This document shows, one piece after another, positions 1 to 10,900 of a stretch of DNA of 64,000 nt. The notes below the pieces were generated by a model. It did not search any database, had not been told where the DNA came from, and saw only the letters and a list, made by a program, of their open reading frames with translations. The first letter of the stretch is position 1. Every line of letters starts with the position of its first letter. Origin of the DNA: JACVCS01 sp038328575 (GTDB lineage Bacteria; Planctomycetota; Phycisphaerae; Phycisphaerales; UBA1924); contig JBBQMD010000001.1 in NCBI GenBank assembly GCA_038328575.1, forward strand, positions 124,001 through 188,000. Direction: 5' to 3'. The position numbers and the translations under genes are program-made.

Positions 1-889
<889 letters not shown>

Positions 890-981
890 GTGTCAAACCC
901 CCCACCCACCTCCACGACCCCCGAAGACCTGCCTTGGAAAGGCGGGCCACCTAAATCCTCGGCGGGCCACCTGCCTGCGGT

Positions 982-1977
982 TCATTCCCCGAGCGGATCT
1001 GGGCGGAAGAGCTTGGTTTCCAGGGCCCATTGTTTCTCGGTGAAGTTGCCGCCAAGTTCGATGGGGGTGTCGCGATCTGGGCGTGCGGCGGCGAGGGCCA
1101 TGAAGGTGCGTGCGTCGAGGTTGTCCAGCAGGGAGACCATGATGGCTTCGGGGGTGCTGGGGAGTTTGGCGGCACCGAAGTCGGGCTGGCCGTGGTGGCT
1201 GAGGATGATGTGTTGCAGGACCATGACGGCGTGCTTGGGGAGGCGCTGGCCGGTCTGTCGCATGACGAGTTGGGCGCGGTCGTGGAGCATGATTGCGCCG
1301 TCGACGATGTGGCCCACGAGCTCACCTCGATCGCTATAGGTGAAGGCGCGGTCGAAGACGATTTCGCGGGTCTTGCCCAGGTCGTGGAGGAAGAGGCCCA
1401 TCATGACGATGTCGCGATTGAGCTTGGGGTAGAGGGGGCAGAGGGCGCTACCGAGCTTGAGGAGCTGGAGCGTGTGCTCGAGGAGGCCGCCGAGATAGGC
1501 GTGGTGCATGTTTTTCGCGGCTGGGCAGACGCGGAAGGCGGTCATCAGGGGTTCATCGGTGAGATAGACCTGGGCGAGGGCCTGCATGCCGGGGTGCTTG
1601 AGCGTGGCCATGAGGGCCGTGAGTTCGCCGAACATCTCGTCGATGTTGTGGGGCGAGACGGGCAGCAGGTCGTGCATCTCTTCCTGCGTGGGCGTGTGCG
1701 GCTCGATCACGCGGATGATGAGTTGGAGGTCGCCCTGGTAGGCCTGGACCTCGCCTTCGATGTAGACGAAGCCCTCCTGCGGGAGCTTGCGGTAGAAGTC
1801 CTGATCGATGGACCACATGCGGGCGGCAAGGTCGCCGGTCTTGTCCTTGAGCAAGCACTTGAGGTAGGGCTTGTCGGTTTTGGTGCGCCCGAGCTGGCCG
1901 TTGGAGATGCAGAAGACGCCCTCGACGTAGTCAGACGGCTGGTAATCACGGATGAACTTGCGGGTCGAGACGGGCAT
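982..1977 (-). CDS. yhaM: YhaM-type 3'-5' exoribonuclease (OB-fold plus HD domain)
   Basis: A 331-residue protein matching the YhaM family, 3'-5' exonucleases that trim RNA ends and can act on DNA. An OB-fold nucleic-acid-binding domain lies in roughly residues 15-90. A metal-dependent HD phosphohydrolase domain follows, with HHAYLGGLLEH, the HD pair in FLHDLGK, and HHGQPDFGAAKLP downstream, the layout of Bacillus YhaM. The reading frame extends 37 codons further upstream, but that part is low-complexity and the family start matches MPVSTRKFIRDYQP at 1977. A CGGAG lies 9 nt upstream of this start, and a TACACT -10-like box lies about 65 nt upstream. It precedes the helicase gene in the same direction and may share its transcript. 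Confidence 0.85.
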   Translation of the reverse strand: MPVSTRKFIRDYQPSDYVEGVFCISNGQLGRTKTDKPYLKCLLKDKTGDLAARMWSIDQDFYRKLPQEGFVYIEGEVQAYQGDLQLIIRVIEPHTPTQEEMHDLLPVSPHNIDEMFGELTALMATLKHPGMQALAQVYLTDEPLMTAFRVCPAAKNMHHAYLGGLLEHTLQLLKLGSALCPLYPKLNRDIVMMGLFLHDLGKTREIVFDRAFTYSDRGELVGHIVDGAIMLHDRAQLVMRQTGQRLPKHAVMVLQHIILSHHGQPDFGAAKLPSTPEAIMVSLLDNLDARTFMALAAARPDRDTPIELGGNFTEKQWALETKLFRPDPLGE

Positions 1978-2105
1978 GGGCTTCGGCTCCGGGGGCAGAG
2001 GGGTTGAGGCGCTGCCCGAAGGGTTGCGTCCGGGCTGGGCAGAGTGTACGAGGTCCGGTGCCCGGCGCGGGGGACAAATTCGATGCACGGGGCGCGTGTG
2101 GCTCT

Positions 2106-2111
2106 TACGCT
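2106..2111 (+). promoter_or_regulatory. -10-like TACGCT placing the rlmE start at the mRNA 5' end
   Basis: TACGCT ends 6 nt before the ATG of rlmE at 2118, and no Shine-Dalgarno sequence is present. With transcription starting about 7 nt after a -10 box, the message would begin at or next to the A of the start codon. No good -35 is visible. It is one of about 17 such sites in the window. Confidence 0.5.
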
Positions 2112-2117
2112 TAGGGC

Positions 2118-2966
2118 ATGCCCAAGCCGCGCGAGCTTCACGACAAGTATTTTCTACAGGCGAAGGCGGAGGGGTACGCTGCGCGATCGGCGTACAAGCT
2201 GAAGCAGATCCATGAGCGTTATCGCGTGCTGCGCCCGGGCGACACGGTGCTGGATCTGGGCTGCGCGCCGGGATCGTGGCTGCAGGTGGCTAGCGAGATC
2301 ATCGGGCCGCACGGGGTGATTGTGGGAATCGATCTGTTGCCGGTAAACATCAAGTTGCCGGAGAACGTGCGGGTGATTCAGGGGAACGCCTTTAAGGTCA
2401 CGCCGCGCGAGATGCTGGCGTTGACTCGTCGGGGCAAGGGGTGGTCTGACGGGCTGTTCAGCGTGGTGTTGAGCGACATGGCGCCGAACACCGCGGGGAT
2501 CGGCGATGACTTGCGGTCGGTGACGCTGTGCCGTCGGGTGCTGGAGATTGCGGAGAAGTCGTTGGCGCCGGGCGGGCGGATGGTGATGAAGGTGTTGGAG
2601 GGGGAGTTGTACCCGGACTTGATGCGCGAGGCGCTGGGGGTGTTTGACTTTGCGCGCGGGTATCGGCCGGATGCGACGCGTGAGGTGAGCCGCGAGATCT
2701 TTGCGGTGTGCATGCGGTTTCGCGGCTCGCGACCGGACGTTCCTGTTGAGATGGCGAAGGCGAGCGCGGCACCCGCGGGGTGGGCGGATGTGGCGGTGGG
2801 GAAGGTGCCGCCGCATAAGCGGGTGCTGCTTGAGAAGGATCCGCGGCGGCAGTCGTCGAGAAAGTTCAAGCCTTTGGCCAAGGGGATGCCTGAGCCGGAG
2901 CCGAAGGAGCCGAAGCGCAGGCCTTTCAAGCGGAAGTCGGGTCCGCCATCGAAGGGTTCGGCATGA
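2118..2966 (+). CDS. rlmE: 23S rRNA (uridine-2'-O-)-methyltransferase RlmE (FtsJ/RrmJ)
   Basis: SAM-dependent enzyme that methylates the 2'-OH of U2552 in the 23S rRNA A-loop during late 50S assembly. The family opening RELHDKYFLQAKAEGYAARS is followed by the catalytic lysine in SAYKLKQI (about K27), the SAM-binding loop LDLGCAPGSW, the catalytic aspartate in LSDMAPN and the second catalytic lysine in MVMKVLEG. At 282 residues it is about 70 longer than E. coli RlmE because of a C-terminal tail rich in Lys, Arg and Pro, probably an RNA-binding extension. The start has no ribosome site but a TACGCT box 6 nt upstream, suggesting a leaderless message. Its stop overlaps the start of the next gene by 4 bp (ATGA), so the two are co-transcribed. 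Confidence 0.95.
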   Translation: MPKPRELHDKYFLQAKAEGYAARSAYKLKQIHERYRVLRPGDTVLDLGCAPGSWLQVASEIIGPHGVIVGIDLLPVNIKLPENVRVIQGNAFKVTPREMLALTRRGKGWSDGLFSVVLSDMAPNTAGIGDDLRSVTLCRRVLEIAEKSLAPGGRMVMKVLEGELYPDLMREALGVFDFARGYRPDATREVSREIFAVCMRFRGSRPDVPVEMAKASAAPAGWADVAVGKVPPHKRVLLEKDPRRQSSRKFKPLAKGMPEPEPKEPKRRPFKRKSGPPSKGSA

Positions 2967-5299
2967 CGTTTCTTGCGCCGATGGTGGGGATCGCGGCGGC
3001 GGCGATTTGTGTGCCGCTGCTGCTTGCGCTGTACTTTTTGAAGCTTCGACGCAGGCCGGTGCGGGTGAGCTCGACGTTTCTTTGGCAGCAGGCGGTGAAG
3101 GATTTGCAAGCGAACGTGCCGTTTCGCTGGCTGCGGTTCAACTGGTTGCTGTTGCTGCAACTGTTGATTGTGCTGTGTTTGATCGTTGCGGCGGCAAGGC
3201 CGGTGATCCCGGCGATTGGGCCCGGCGCGGCGAGAACGGCGCTGATCATCGATACGTCGGCGTCGATGTCAGCGCTGGATGGGGATCGGGCGTTTCGGCC
3301 CAGCGTGTTGACGTCGCGGGGGGCGACGGGCGGCGGCGGCGCGGCGATAACGGCCCCACCCCCCCCACCTTCGGCGACGGCTCCGATCTCACGGCTTGAT
3401 GAAGCGCGGGCGCGGGCGGAGCGGATGATCGAGTCGCTGGGCGCGGATCAACAGATGATGATCGTGCGGTTCGCGAGCGAGGCGACGATTTTGTCGCCGA
3501 TGACCGACGACCGGCAGGTGCTGCGCGAGGCGTTGGAGCGGGTGAGGCCGACGGATCAGCCGGGGGATCCGCTGGCGGCGATACGGCTGGTGCGGGCGGT
3601 GTTGGATCGGCCGCGGGATGAGAGCTTTGAGGGTGCGCGGCCGGTGGTGTTGCTTGTGTCTGATGGCGGGGTGCCGGAGTATGACCAGACGCCCGCGCAC
3701 GCCAGAGAGGTGTCGCGTGCGCTGGCGGGGATCAATCTGGCGCTGGTGAGATGCGGGCCGGGGCCGGGGGGCGTGGCCAACGCGGGGATCGTGTCGATCA
3801 GCGCGAGGCGGGACTTTGATGACCCGACGACGGTGCGGGTGTTTGCGCGGGTGGTCAACTCGGGAACGCGGGCGCTGAGCACGCAACTGGTGCTGAGCGT
3901 GTCGGGGCGGACGCTGGAGCGGCGCGCGATTGAGATTCCTGGTGCGAGCGAGGCGCAGGCTTTGGGGGCGTCGTTGAACGCGGCGGGCGCGGGACTTGAT
4001 GGGAGCGCCGGGGGCGCGGGTACAGCAGGAGCGGCGGGGGCGATTCAGCCGGGAGAGTTGAACGTTACGTTTACGATTTCTGAGGCGATGGGCGGGGTGG
4101 TGTTGCTTCGGCTGAATGATTCGGATGTGCTTGCGTCGGATGATGTGGCGGGGGTGGTGATTTCGCCGTTGGCGTCGCCGAGGGTGTTGCTGGTGTCGCC
4201 GCAGGGGAGCAAGGACGCGGACGCGGCGTTGCTTTCGGCGATTGATGTGTCGCGCCCGGCGTCGCTGGAGGTGATTGATGGGCAGCAATATGTGGCGCGG
4301 CTGAACTCGCCGCCGGTGGTGGGGCCGGGGGGGAGCGGTGCGGTGACGGCGTTTACGGACATTGACGTGGTGATCTTGGATCGGGTGGCGTCGGATCCGG
4401 CGCCGCCGGTGGCGTCGATTCACTTTGGTGCGGCGGTGAGCTCGCGCACGCTGGCGCGAGCGAGAAGTTTGGACGAGGGGCGCGTGACTATTGGTGCGCA
4501 GTTGGTGGCGGTTGCGGCGCTGGGGGCGGGCGAGGAGCCGGCGATTCAGACGGTGCTGGCGTGGAATCGAGAGCACCCGCTGATGCGGTATGTCAGTCTG
4601 GAGACGATCTTTGTGTCGCCGGCGTGGACGCTGGTGGTGCCGGATCCGGCGGCGCTGGCGCGAGGCAACCTGAGCGTGACGACGCTGGCATCGAGCGGCG
4701 CGGGGGAGTTGATCGCGTTCGTGAGGGAGAGTTCGCCGAGCTTGGTGCGCCCGGTGGAGCGGATCGTGGTGGCGTTCCCGCTGGCGCGATCGAACTGGGG
4801 GCCGCACTTCTCGTTTCCGGTGTTCCTTTCGGGGGCGATTGACCTGTTTGCGCGACGGGCGGAGGCACGCGTGGGGCGCTGGCACACGACGACGGAGGCG
4901 CTGACGTTTGAGGTGGCGCCGGGGGCGACGGAGTTGTCGCTGGCGTCGGCGGAGGGGGTGATTGTGCGAGCGCCGATCACGGCGCTGGTGGGCGGAGGCC
5001 GGGAGAATGGGGCGCGGTCGCTGGGGGTAGTGGAGCGTGTGGGCGTGTATCAGCTCAGCGGCGCTGAGCCCGGGGCCACGGGCGGGCAGGGCGCGATCGC
5101 GGTGAATCTGGCGAGCGCGCAGGAATCCATGGCTCGGACCTTTGACGAGGTCAGGCTTTCGATTGATGCGCCGATTACCGCGCAGGCACGGATCGACGGG
5201 CCGCCGGCGGGGCGCGAGATCTGGCACTGGTTCGTGATCGGTGCGATGGTGTTGCTGCTGCTTGAGTGGCTGCTCTACGCTTGGCTCATGCACGCCTGA
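2963..5299 (+). CDS. BatA/VWA membrane protein (aerotolerance-type N-terminal domain)
   Basis: A 778-residue membrane protein. The N-terminus holds two hydrophobic segments and a short basic loop (LALYFLKLRRRPVRVSSTFLW), the pattern of the BatA aerotolerance N-terminal domain common in planctomycetes. A von Willebrand A domain follows, with a MIDAS start DTSASM near residue 95 and the metal-contacting threonine/aspartate region around VLLVSDGG. A long Ala/Gly-rich extracytoplasmic region leads to a C-terminal membrane helix, WHWFVIGAMVLLLLEWLLYA. Bat-type proteins are thought to work with MoxR ATPases in envelope complex assembly, but no moxR is in this window. Translation is coupled to rlmE by the ATGA overlap. 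The biological role here is unknown. Confidence 0.8.
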   Translation: MTFLAPMVGIAAAAICVPLLLALYFLKLRRRPVRVSSTFLWQQAVKDLQANVPFRWLRFNWLLLLQLLIVLCLIVAAARPVIPAIGPGAARTALIIDTSASMSALDGDRAFRPSVLTSRGATGGGGAAITAPPPPPSATAPISRLDEARARAERMIESLGADQQMMIVRFASEATILSPMTDDRQVLREALERVRPTDQPGDPLAAIRLVRAVLDRPRDESFEGARPVVLLVSDGGVPEYDQTPAHAREVSRALAGINLALVRCGPGPGGVANAGIVSISARRDFDDPTTVRVFARVVNSGTRALSTQLVLSVSGRTLERRAIEIPGASEAQALGASLNAAGAGLDGSAGGAGTAGAAGAIQPGELNVTFTISEAMGGVVLLRLNDSDVLASDDVAGVVISPLASPRVLLVSPQGSKDADAALLSAIDVSRPASLEVIDGQQYVARLNSPPVVGPGGSGAVTAFTDIDVVILDRVASDPAPPVASIHFGAAVSSRTLARARSLDEGRVTIGAQLVAVAALGAGEEPAIQTVLAWNREHPLMRYVSLETIFVSPAWTLVVPDPAALARGNLSVTTLASSGAGELIAFVRESSPSLVRPVERIVVAFPLARSNWGPHFSFPVFLSGAIDLFARRAEARVGRWHTTTEALTFEVAPGATELSLASAEGVIVRAPITALVGGGRENGARSLGVVERVGVYQLSGAEPGATGGQGAIAVNLASAQESMARTFDEVRLSIDAPITAQARIDGPPAGREIWHWFVIGAMVLLLLEWLLYAWLMHA

Positions 5300-5353
5300 G
5301 TTGGCGGCGGGTCGCAGCGTTTGCTTGACTCTTTTTTCTTGGAGTGTGCTTTG

Positions 5354-6298
5354 ATGTCACGATGTCACGTTGGGATGGTTCTCGCGTCGTTTGTTCTGAT
5401 GGGCTCTGCTGTGGCGCAGGAGGCTGCGCCGGGCGTTGCGCCGACGACGCCGACGACGCTCACGCGCCCGGATGACGCGAAGAGCCCGTGGGTGGTCTCG
5501 TTGAGTGGCGCCGGCACGCACCAGTTTTCGACCGATCTTCGCGGGAACCCGGGGTCGTATCAGGTGTCGCGCCTGAGCAGCGGGGTCGGGGTTGGGTATC
5601 GCTTGAACGACGATCTGCGGCTGACGTTGGACGTCGGGTCGGAGGTGTCGTGGTACGACTTTGACAACGCGACGACGGTGCTGCCGCCCTCGGCCAAGCC
5701 GTTTCACGTCATGTACGACACGACGATCAACCCTGGTGCGGTTTACTCGATCGACAAAGAGTGGTTCGTGTTCGTGGGCGGGATCTTGCAGCTTTCTGGG
5801 GAGCGCGAGGCCGACGTGGGCGATTCGTTCACCGGCGGCGGGTTCATCGGCGCGGGGTACAAAGTTGACGAGAACTTGACGCTCTCGTTCGGATTGCTCG
5901 CCAAGACTTCTCTTGAAGACGATGTGGAAGCGTTTCCCATCATCGGCGTCAACTGGAAGATTACCGAGAAGCTTCGCTTCGCGACACGCGGCCTTGGTGC
6001 CACGCTCTCACTCAAAGTCTCCGAGCCGTTCACTGTGTTCATCGAGGCCTTCTATGAATCTCGCGAGTTTCGTCTGTCTGACGAGAGTTTTCTGCGCAAG
6101 GGCGTGGTTCGTGATCGGCAGATCCCCGTTGCGGTCGGCGTCACCTGGTTGCCGGTCCCGAGCTTTTCACTCACTGTTCGAGGCGGCGTCGTGGCGTATC
6201 AACAGTTTGACATTCTCAACCAGGACGGCAATCGGCAGAACCGATTTCGTTCTGCTCCCACCGGCTTCGTTGGCATCAAGGGCGAGTTTCGATTCTGA
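5354..6298 (+). CDS. Predicted outer-membrane beta-barrel protein, exported
   Basis: A 314-residue exported protein of unknown function. A signal peptide (MSRCHVGMVLASFVLMGSAVAQ, cleavage after AVAQ) is followed by alternating polar/hydrophobic strands with many Gly and aromatic residues (VGVGYRLNDDLRLTLDVGSE, FIGAGYKVDENLTLSFGLL), and the protein ends in a strand closing with Phe (GIKGEFRF), the hallmark of an outer-membrane barrel recognised by the Bam machinery. The ATG at 5354 has GGAG 9 nt upstream; the longer TTG start at 5321 would add residues that spoil the signal peptide. Only 54 bp separate it from the BatA gene, so read-through is possible. Planctomycetes do have a diderm envelope, so a barrel is plausible. 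Confidence 0.7.
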   Translation: MSRCHVGMVLASFVLMGSAVAQEAAPGVAPTTPTTLTRPDDAKSPWVVSLSGAGTHQFSTDLRGNPGSYQVSRLSSGVGVGYRLNDDLRLTLDVGSEVSWYDFDNATTVLPPSAKPFHVMYDTTINPGAVYSIDKEWFVFVGGILQLSGEREADVGDSFTGGGFIGAGYKVDENLTLSFGLLAKTSLEDDVEAFPIIGVNWKITEKLRFATRGLGATLSLKVSEPFTVFIEAFYESREFRLSDESFLRKGVVRDRQIPVAVGVTWLPVPSFSLTVRGGVVAYQQFDILNQDGNRQNRFRSAPTGFVGIKGEFRF

Positions 6299-6367
6299 TG
6301 CGTCCTTCGGCGGAGTGCCAACTCCCGGCGGGTTCAACTGGCGATTCACGACTACTTCGAGAGCGGC

Positions 6368-7873
6368 ATGACCACACCAACCACCTCAGCACGCGCCGGA
6401 ACTTCGGTTGACGTTGAGCATCACGCGTATCCCTTGTCGCCTTCGCAGGGCCCGGCGATGTCTCGGCGGGCGCTGTTGGCGGCGGGGGCGATGGCGACGA
6501 CTGCGGCGATTCTGCCGCGGGCGGTGCGGGCGCGTCAGCCGGAGGCGCCGCTGGTCATCTCGCGCGATGGGGCGGGGAAGTTGCCGACGAACTTGATTTT
6601 GTTGGTGGCTGACGGCATGACGATGGGGGCGCTGGCGATGCTGGATGCCAGCACGGTCTGGGCTGGCGGCGAACCCTCGGCGTGGGTTCGGTGGTCGCAA
6701 TCGAAGCATGCGCGTCGGGCGTTGCAGTCGACGCACGCGGCGAACTCGATCGTGACGGATTCAGCCGCGGCGAGCAGCGCGTGGAGCACGGGGGTCAAGC
6801 ACGAGAACGGGTCGCTGTGCATCGGTCCGGACGGGCGTGCGATCGAGCCGCTGTGGATCAAGGCGCAGCGCTCGGGCAAGTTGACCGGGTGCGTGACGAC
6901 GACGACGATCACGCACGCGACGCCGGCGGGTTTTTATTGCAACGTGAGCAAACGCGGCAGCGAGGACCAGATCGGCGAGCAGCTTTGCCAGCGACCGATT
7001 CACGTGGCGCTGGGCGGTGGGACGCAGTTTGTCGCTGAGAGCGACGCGAAGGCGGCGGGGAATGTGGCGCTGGTGCGGACGCGGGAAGAGTTAGCGCGGG
7101 CGATCAGCACGACGACGCCCGGCGCGCCGGCGGATGCGCGGCTGCTGGGGACGTTCAACATCTCGCACCTTTCGATGGCGTTGGACCGCCAGACCACCGA
7201 GCCTGATCTGATGGAGATGGCGCGGGTCGCGCTAACGCGTTTGAGCGGGCCGCAGGGGCAGTCGTCGGGGTTCTGCGTGCAGATCGAGGGAGGGCGGGTG
7301 GATCACGCGGGCCATGCCAACGATGCCGCGGGGCTGTTGGCGGATCTGGCGGAGTTTGATCGCGTGGTGGATTACGTTGCGTCGTGGGCGATGGACCGGG
7401 GCGACACGCTGGTGGTGGTCACTACAGATCACGGCACGGGCGGGTGCTCGCCGATTTTCTACGGGCGGCATGGCATTGAGTGCATGAAGCGGCTGGGCAA
7501 CGCCAAGCACTCGTTCGAGTGGATCTTCCGCGAGTTGGGCGCGCTGAGCGACCCGAGGGCGGACGCGGCGCGGCTCGTGAAGCTCGCGCAGGAGGCGCTT
7601 GGGTTTTCGATGGCAAGCGATGCGGAGGAGACGCTGCGGCGGGTGATGGCGAACGAGTACGCAGTGCTGAACCCGATGCAGCGATCGCTGACGTGCGTGC
7701 TGGGCAGCCTGCTGACGTCGCAGCTTGGGGTTGCGTTCAATACGAACGGGCACAACGCCGACCACGCGGACCTCTTCGCGATTGGGCCTGGGAGCGACAC
7801 GCTGCCTGCCTTTGTCGACAACACCTATTTCGCGCCGTGGGCCTCCAAACTTCTTGACCTCCGTCCCGCCTGA
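6368..7873 (+). CDS. phoA: Alkaline phosphatase, Tat-exported
   Basis: Metal-dependent phosphomonoesterase of the PhoA family, exported to release phosphate from organic esters. A twin-arginine signal (SRRALLAAGAMATTAAI) occupies residues about 32-50. Active-site elements: LLVADGM (metal-binding Asp), TDSAAASSAWSTG (nucleophile Ser), HATPAGFYCNV, QIEGGRVDHAGHAND (metal ligands), TTDHGTGG and the late histidine in NTNGHNADHADLF. At 501 residues the length is normal. A GAGAG lies 4 nt before the ATG at 6368. It sits alone between the barrel protein and uvrA; no Pho box was recognised. Because Tat substrates are folded first, metals are probably loaded in the cytoplasm. Confidence 0.9.
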   Translation: MTTPTTSARAGTSVDVEHHAYPLSPSQGPAMSRRALLAAGAMATTAAILPRAVRARQPEAPLVISRDGAGKLPTNLILLVADGMTMGALAMLDASTVWAGGEPSAWVRWSQSKHARRALQSTHAANSIVTDSAAASSAWSTGVKHENGSLCIGPDGRAIEPLWIKAQRSGKLTGCVTTTTITHATPAGFYCNVSKRGSEDQIGEQLCQRPIHVALGGGTQFVAESDAKAAGNVALVRTREELARAISTTTPGAPADARLLGTFNISHLSMALDRQTTEPDLMEMARVALTRLSGPQGQSSGFCVQIEGGRVDHAGHANDAAGLLADLAEFDRVVDYVASWAMDRGDTLVVVTTDHGTGGCSPIFYGRHGIECMKRLGNAKHSFEWIFRELGALSDPRADAARLVKLAQEALGFSMASDAEETLRRVMANEYAVLNPMQRSLTCVLGSLLTSQLGVAFNTNGHNADHADLFAIGPGSDTLPAFVDNTYFAPWASKLLDLRPA

Positions 7874-7922
7874 AGTCCTAACATCCGGGACTTTGACGAC
7901 CTCCCCGCAGGACGGAGCCCGC

Positions 7923-10900
7923 GTGAACTCGAACTCTTCTTCCATGGCCCGCAAGAGCGAGCCTGTCGCGATCACCATCCCGGCGCAGCCCGCCTCTTCG
8001 TTGACTCGACGCAAGATCGAGCCTGCGCCGGCGTCGGCTCCTGCTTCGCGCGCGATTGTGCCGAGCAGCGCGCCGGACCCGGCGCGGTGTATTCGCGTGC
8101 GTGGGGCGCGCGAGCACAACCTCAAGGGGATCGACGCGGATATTCCGCGCGACAAGCTGGTGGTGATGACGGGGCTTTCGGGCAGCGGAAAGTCATCGCT
8201 GGCGTTCGACACGATCTTCGCCGAGGGTCAGCGGAAGTACATGGAGTCGCTGTCGGCGTACGCGCGGCAGTTTTTGGACCAGCTCAAGAAGCCGGATGTT
8301 GATGACATACAAGGGCTGCCGCCGACGATCGCGATCGAGCAGAGGTCTAGCGGCAGCAATCCGCGGTCGACGGTGGCGACGAGTACGGAGATCTACGACT
8401 ATCTGCGGCTGCTGTTTGCGCGCTGCGGGCGCCCGGTGTGCTGGCATCCGACGAAGGTGGATAAGGATGGGACGGTCGTGGCGCGTTGCGGCCTGCCGAT
8501 CACGGCGACGCATAGCACGCAGATCGTGGACAGCGTGATGACGGTGGCGGCGGGGCGACGGCTGCTGGTGCTGGCGCCGGTGGTGCGGGCGCAGAAGGGG
8601 TTTCATCGCGACGTGCTGCTGAACCTGCAGAAGCAGGGCTGGGGGCGCGTGCGCGTCAATGGCGACGTGAAGGAGATTCGCGAGGTTCTGAAGGACGAAA
8701 GTGAGAACCCGCTGAAGCTCGGGCGCTACGAGAAGCACACGATCGAGGCGGTCATCGATCGGCTGGCGATCTCTGTGGAGCCGGCGAAGGACGACGACGG
8801 GTCGAATCGGCAGCGGCTGGTGGAGAGCATTGAGAGCGCGCTGAAGCTCGCAGAGGGCGTCGTGATCGTCGCGGTGGAGAACCCGCCGGCGCACGCTGCG
8901 CACGCGAGTAGCGGGCCGCCGGATGGCGGGACGGCGGCGCACGCGAGCACGGCGGGCGCGACGGGCGCGGCGGCGGGCGCGTACTACGACCGCGTGTACT
9001 CGACCAAGCACGCGTGTACGGATCATCCGGAAAGCTCGCTGGAAGAGCTGAGCCATCGGCTGTTTTCGTTCAACTCACCCAGCGGCGCGTGCCCGGCGTG
9101 TAGCGGGCTGGGGACGTTGATGGAGCTGGACCCGGCGCTGTGCGTGCCCAATGAGGACTTGAGTTTTCGGCAGGGGGCGATCGCGGCGTACAACAAGAAT
9201 CACGCGGTGCGGGCGTGGTTTACGAAGAGTCTGCGGAAGTTCTGCCGGGTGGTGGGGTTTAGTTATGAAGCGCCGTTCAAGGAGTTGTCCAGCGAGCAGA
9301 AGCAGATGGTCTTGATGGGGACGACGAAGGAGCAGGCGGCCCGGCAGGGCGTCAAACTCAAGGGCGTGATCCCCGAGCTGACCGAGTGGATGCTGAGCAC
9401 GGAGAACCCGACGGTGAAGGACTGGCTGGCGCAGTTCGTGTCGCAGAAGCCCTGCGCTGCGTGTCATGGAGATCGGTTGCGGATCCAGGCGTTGCACGTG
9501 CTGGTGCAGAGCGATGAGCCCGTGGATGGCGCGAGCGTCGCGAGCGGCACGGTGATTGGTGGGCGCTCGGCGCTGGCGGAGGGCAAGGGAAAGAAGTCGG
9601 CGAAAACGAAGGCGTCGGCGAAGAGTGGCGCTGCGAAGCCGAGCGGGGCGGGCGAGGGCGGTGGCGCGGCGGCGATGACTGACACGTTGAACATCGCGGA
9701 GGTGTCGCGATTGAACATCGCCGACGCGGTGCGGTTCATGTCGGGGCTGAGGCTGAGCAAGGAACAGACGATCATCGCCGAGCCGATCTTGAAAGAGATC
9801 AAGGGACGGCTGGGCTTTCTGGGCGGGGTTGGGCTGGAGTATCTCTCGCTCTCGCGGCGGACCGCGACGCTCTCCGGCGGCGAGGCGCAGCGCATCCGCC
9901 TTGCGACGCAGGTCGGCTCGGGCCTGGTCGGCGCGTGCTATGTGCTTGACGAGCCGACGATCGGCCTGCATCAACGCGACAACGATCGACTGATCCGCAC
10001 GCTCCGGCATCTGTGCGACATCGGCAATACCGTCATTGTCGTCGAGCATGACGAGGACATGATCCGCGCTTCGGACTGGATCCTTGACATCGGGCCGGGT
10101 CCGGGCGTTCACGGCGGGCGGATCGTCGCGCAGGGCACGGTCGCGGACATCGAGGCCTCGGGCTCGCTCACGGGCCAGTACCTTTCTGGTACGCGTTCGA
10201 TCAAGGTGCCCGAGAAGCGGCGGGCGCTAGATCTGAAGAAGGCGCTGGTGATCAAGAACGCGCGGCACAACAATCTCAAGGGGATCGACGTCACGTTCCC
10301 GATCGGCGGGCTGGTCTGCGTCACCGGCGTGAGCGGAAGCGGCAAGAGCACGCTGGTCAATGACATCCTGCTGCAGAGCGTGATGAAGCACTTTGGCCAG
10401 CGCGCGCAGGTCGGGCTTCACGACAAGGTGCTGGGGTTGAAGCACATCGATCGCATCATCGATGTTGATCAGTCACCGATTGGGCGCACGCCGCGATCGA
10501 ATCCGGCGACGTATACGGGCGTGTTTGACGACATTCGGCGGGTGTTTGCGGAAACGAAAGAGTCCAAGATCCGCGGCTACAAGCCTGGGCGATTCTCGTT
10601 CAACGTCTCGGCGGCCAATGGCGGCGGGCGCTGCGAGGCGTGCGAGGGTCAGGGGCTGAAGCGCATCGAGATGCACTTCCTGCCCGATGTCTACGTCGCC
10701 TGCGAGGTCTGCTCCGGTCAGCGGTACAACCGCGAGACGCTGGGCATTCACTTTCGCGGGAAGTCGATCGCGGATGTGTTGGCGATGACGATCGAGGAGT
10801 CGGTGAGTTTCTTCGAGAATCATCCCAAGATTTTGCGGCACGTGATGTGCCTGCGTGATGTCGGGCTGGATTACATCACGCTGGGGCAGCCGAGCACGCA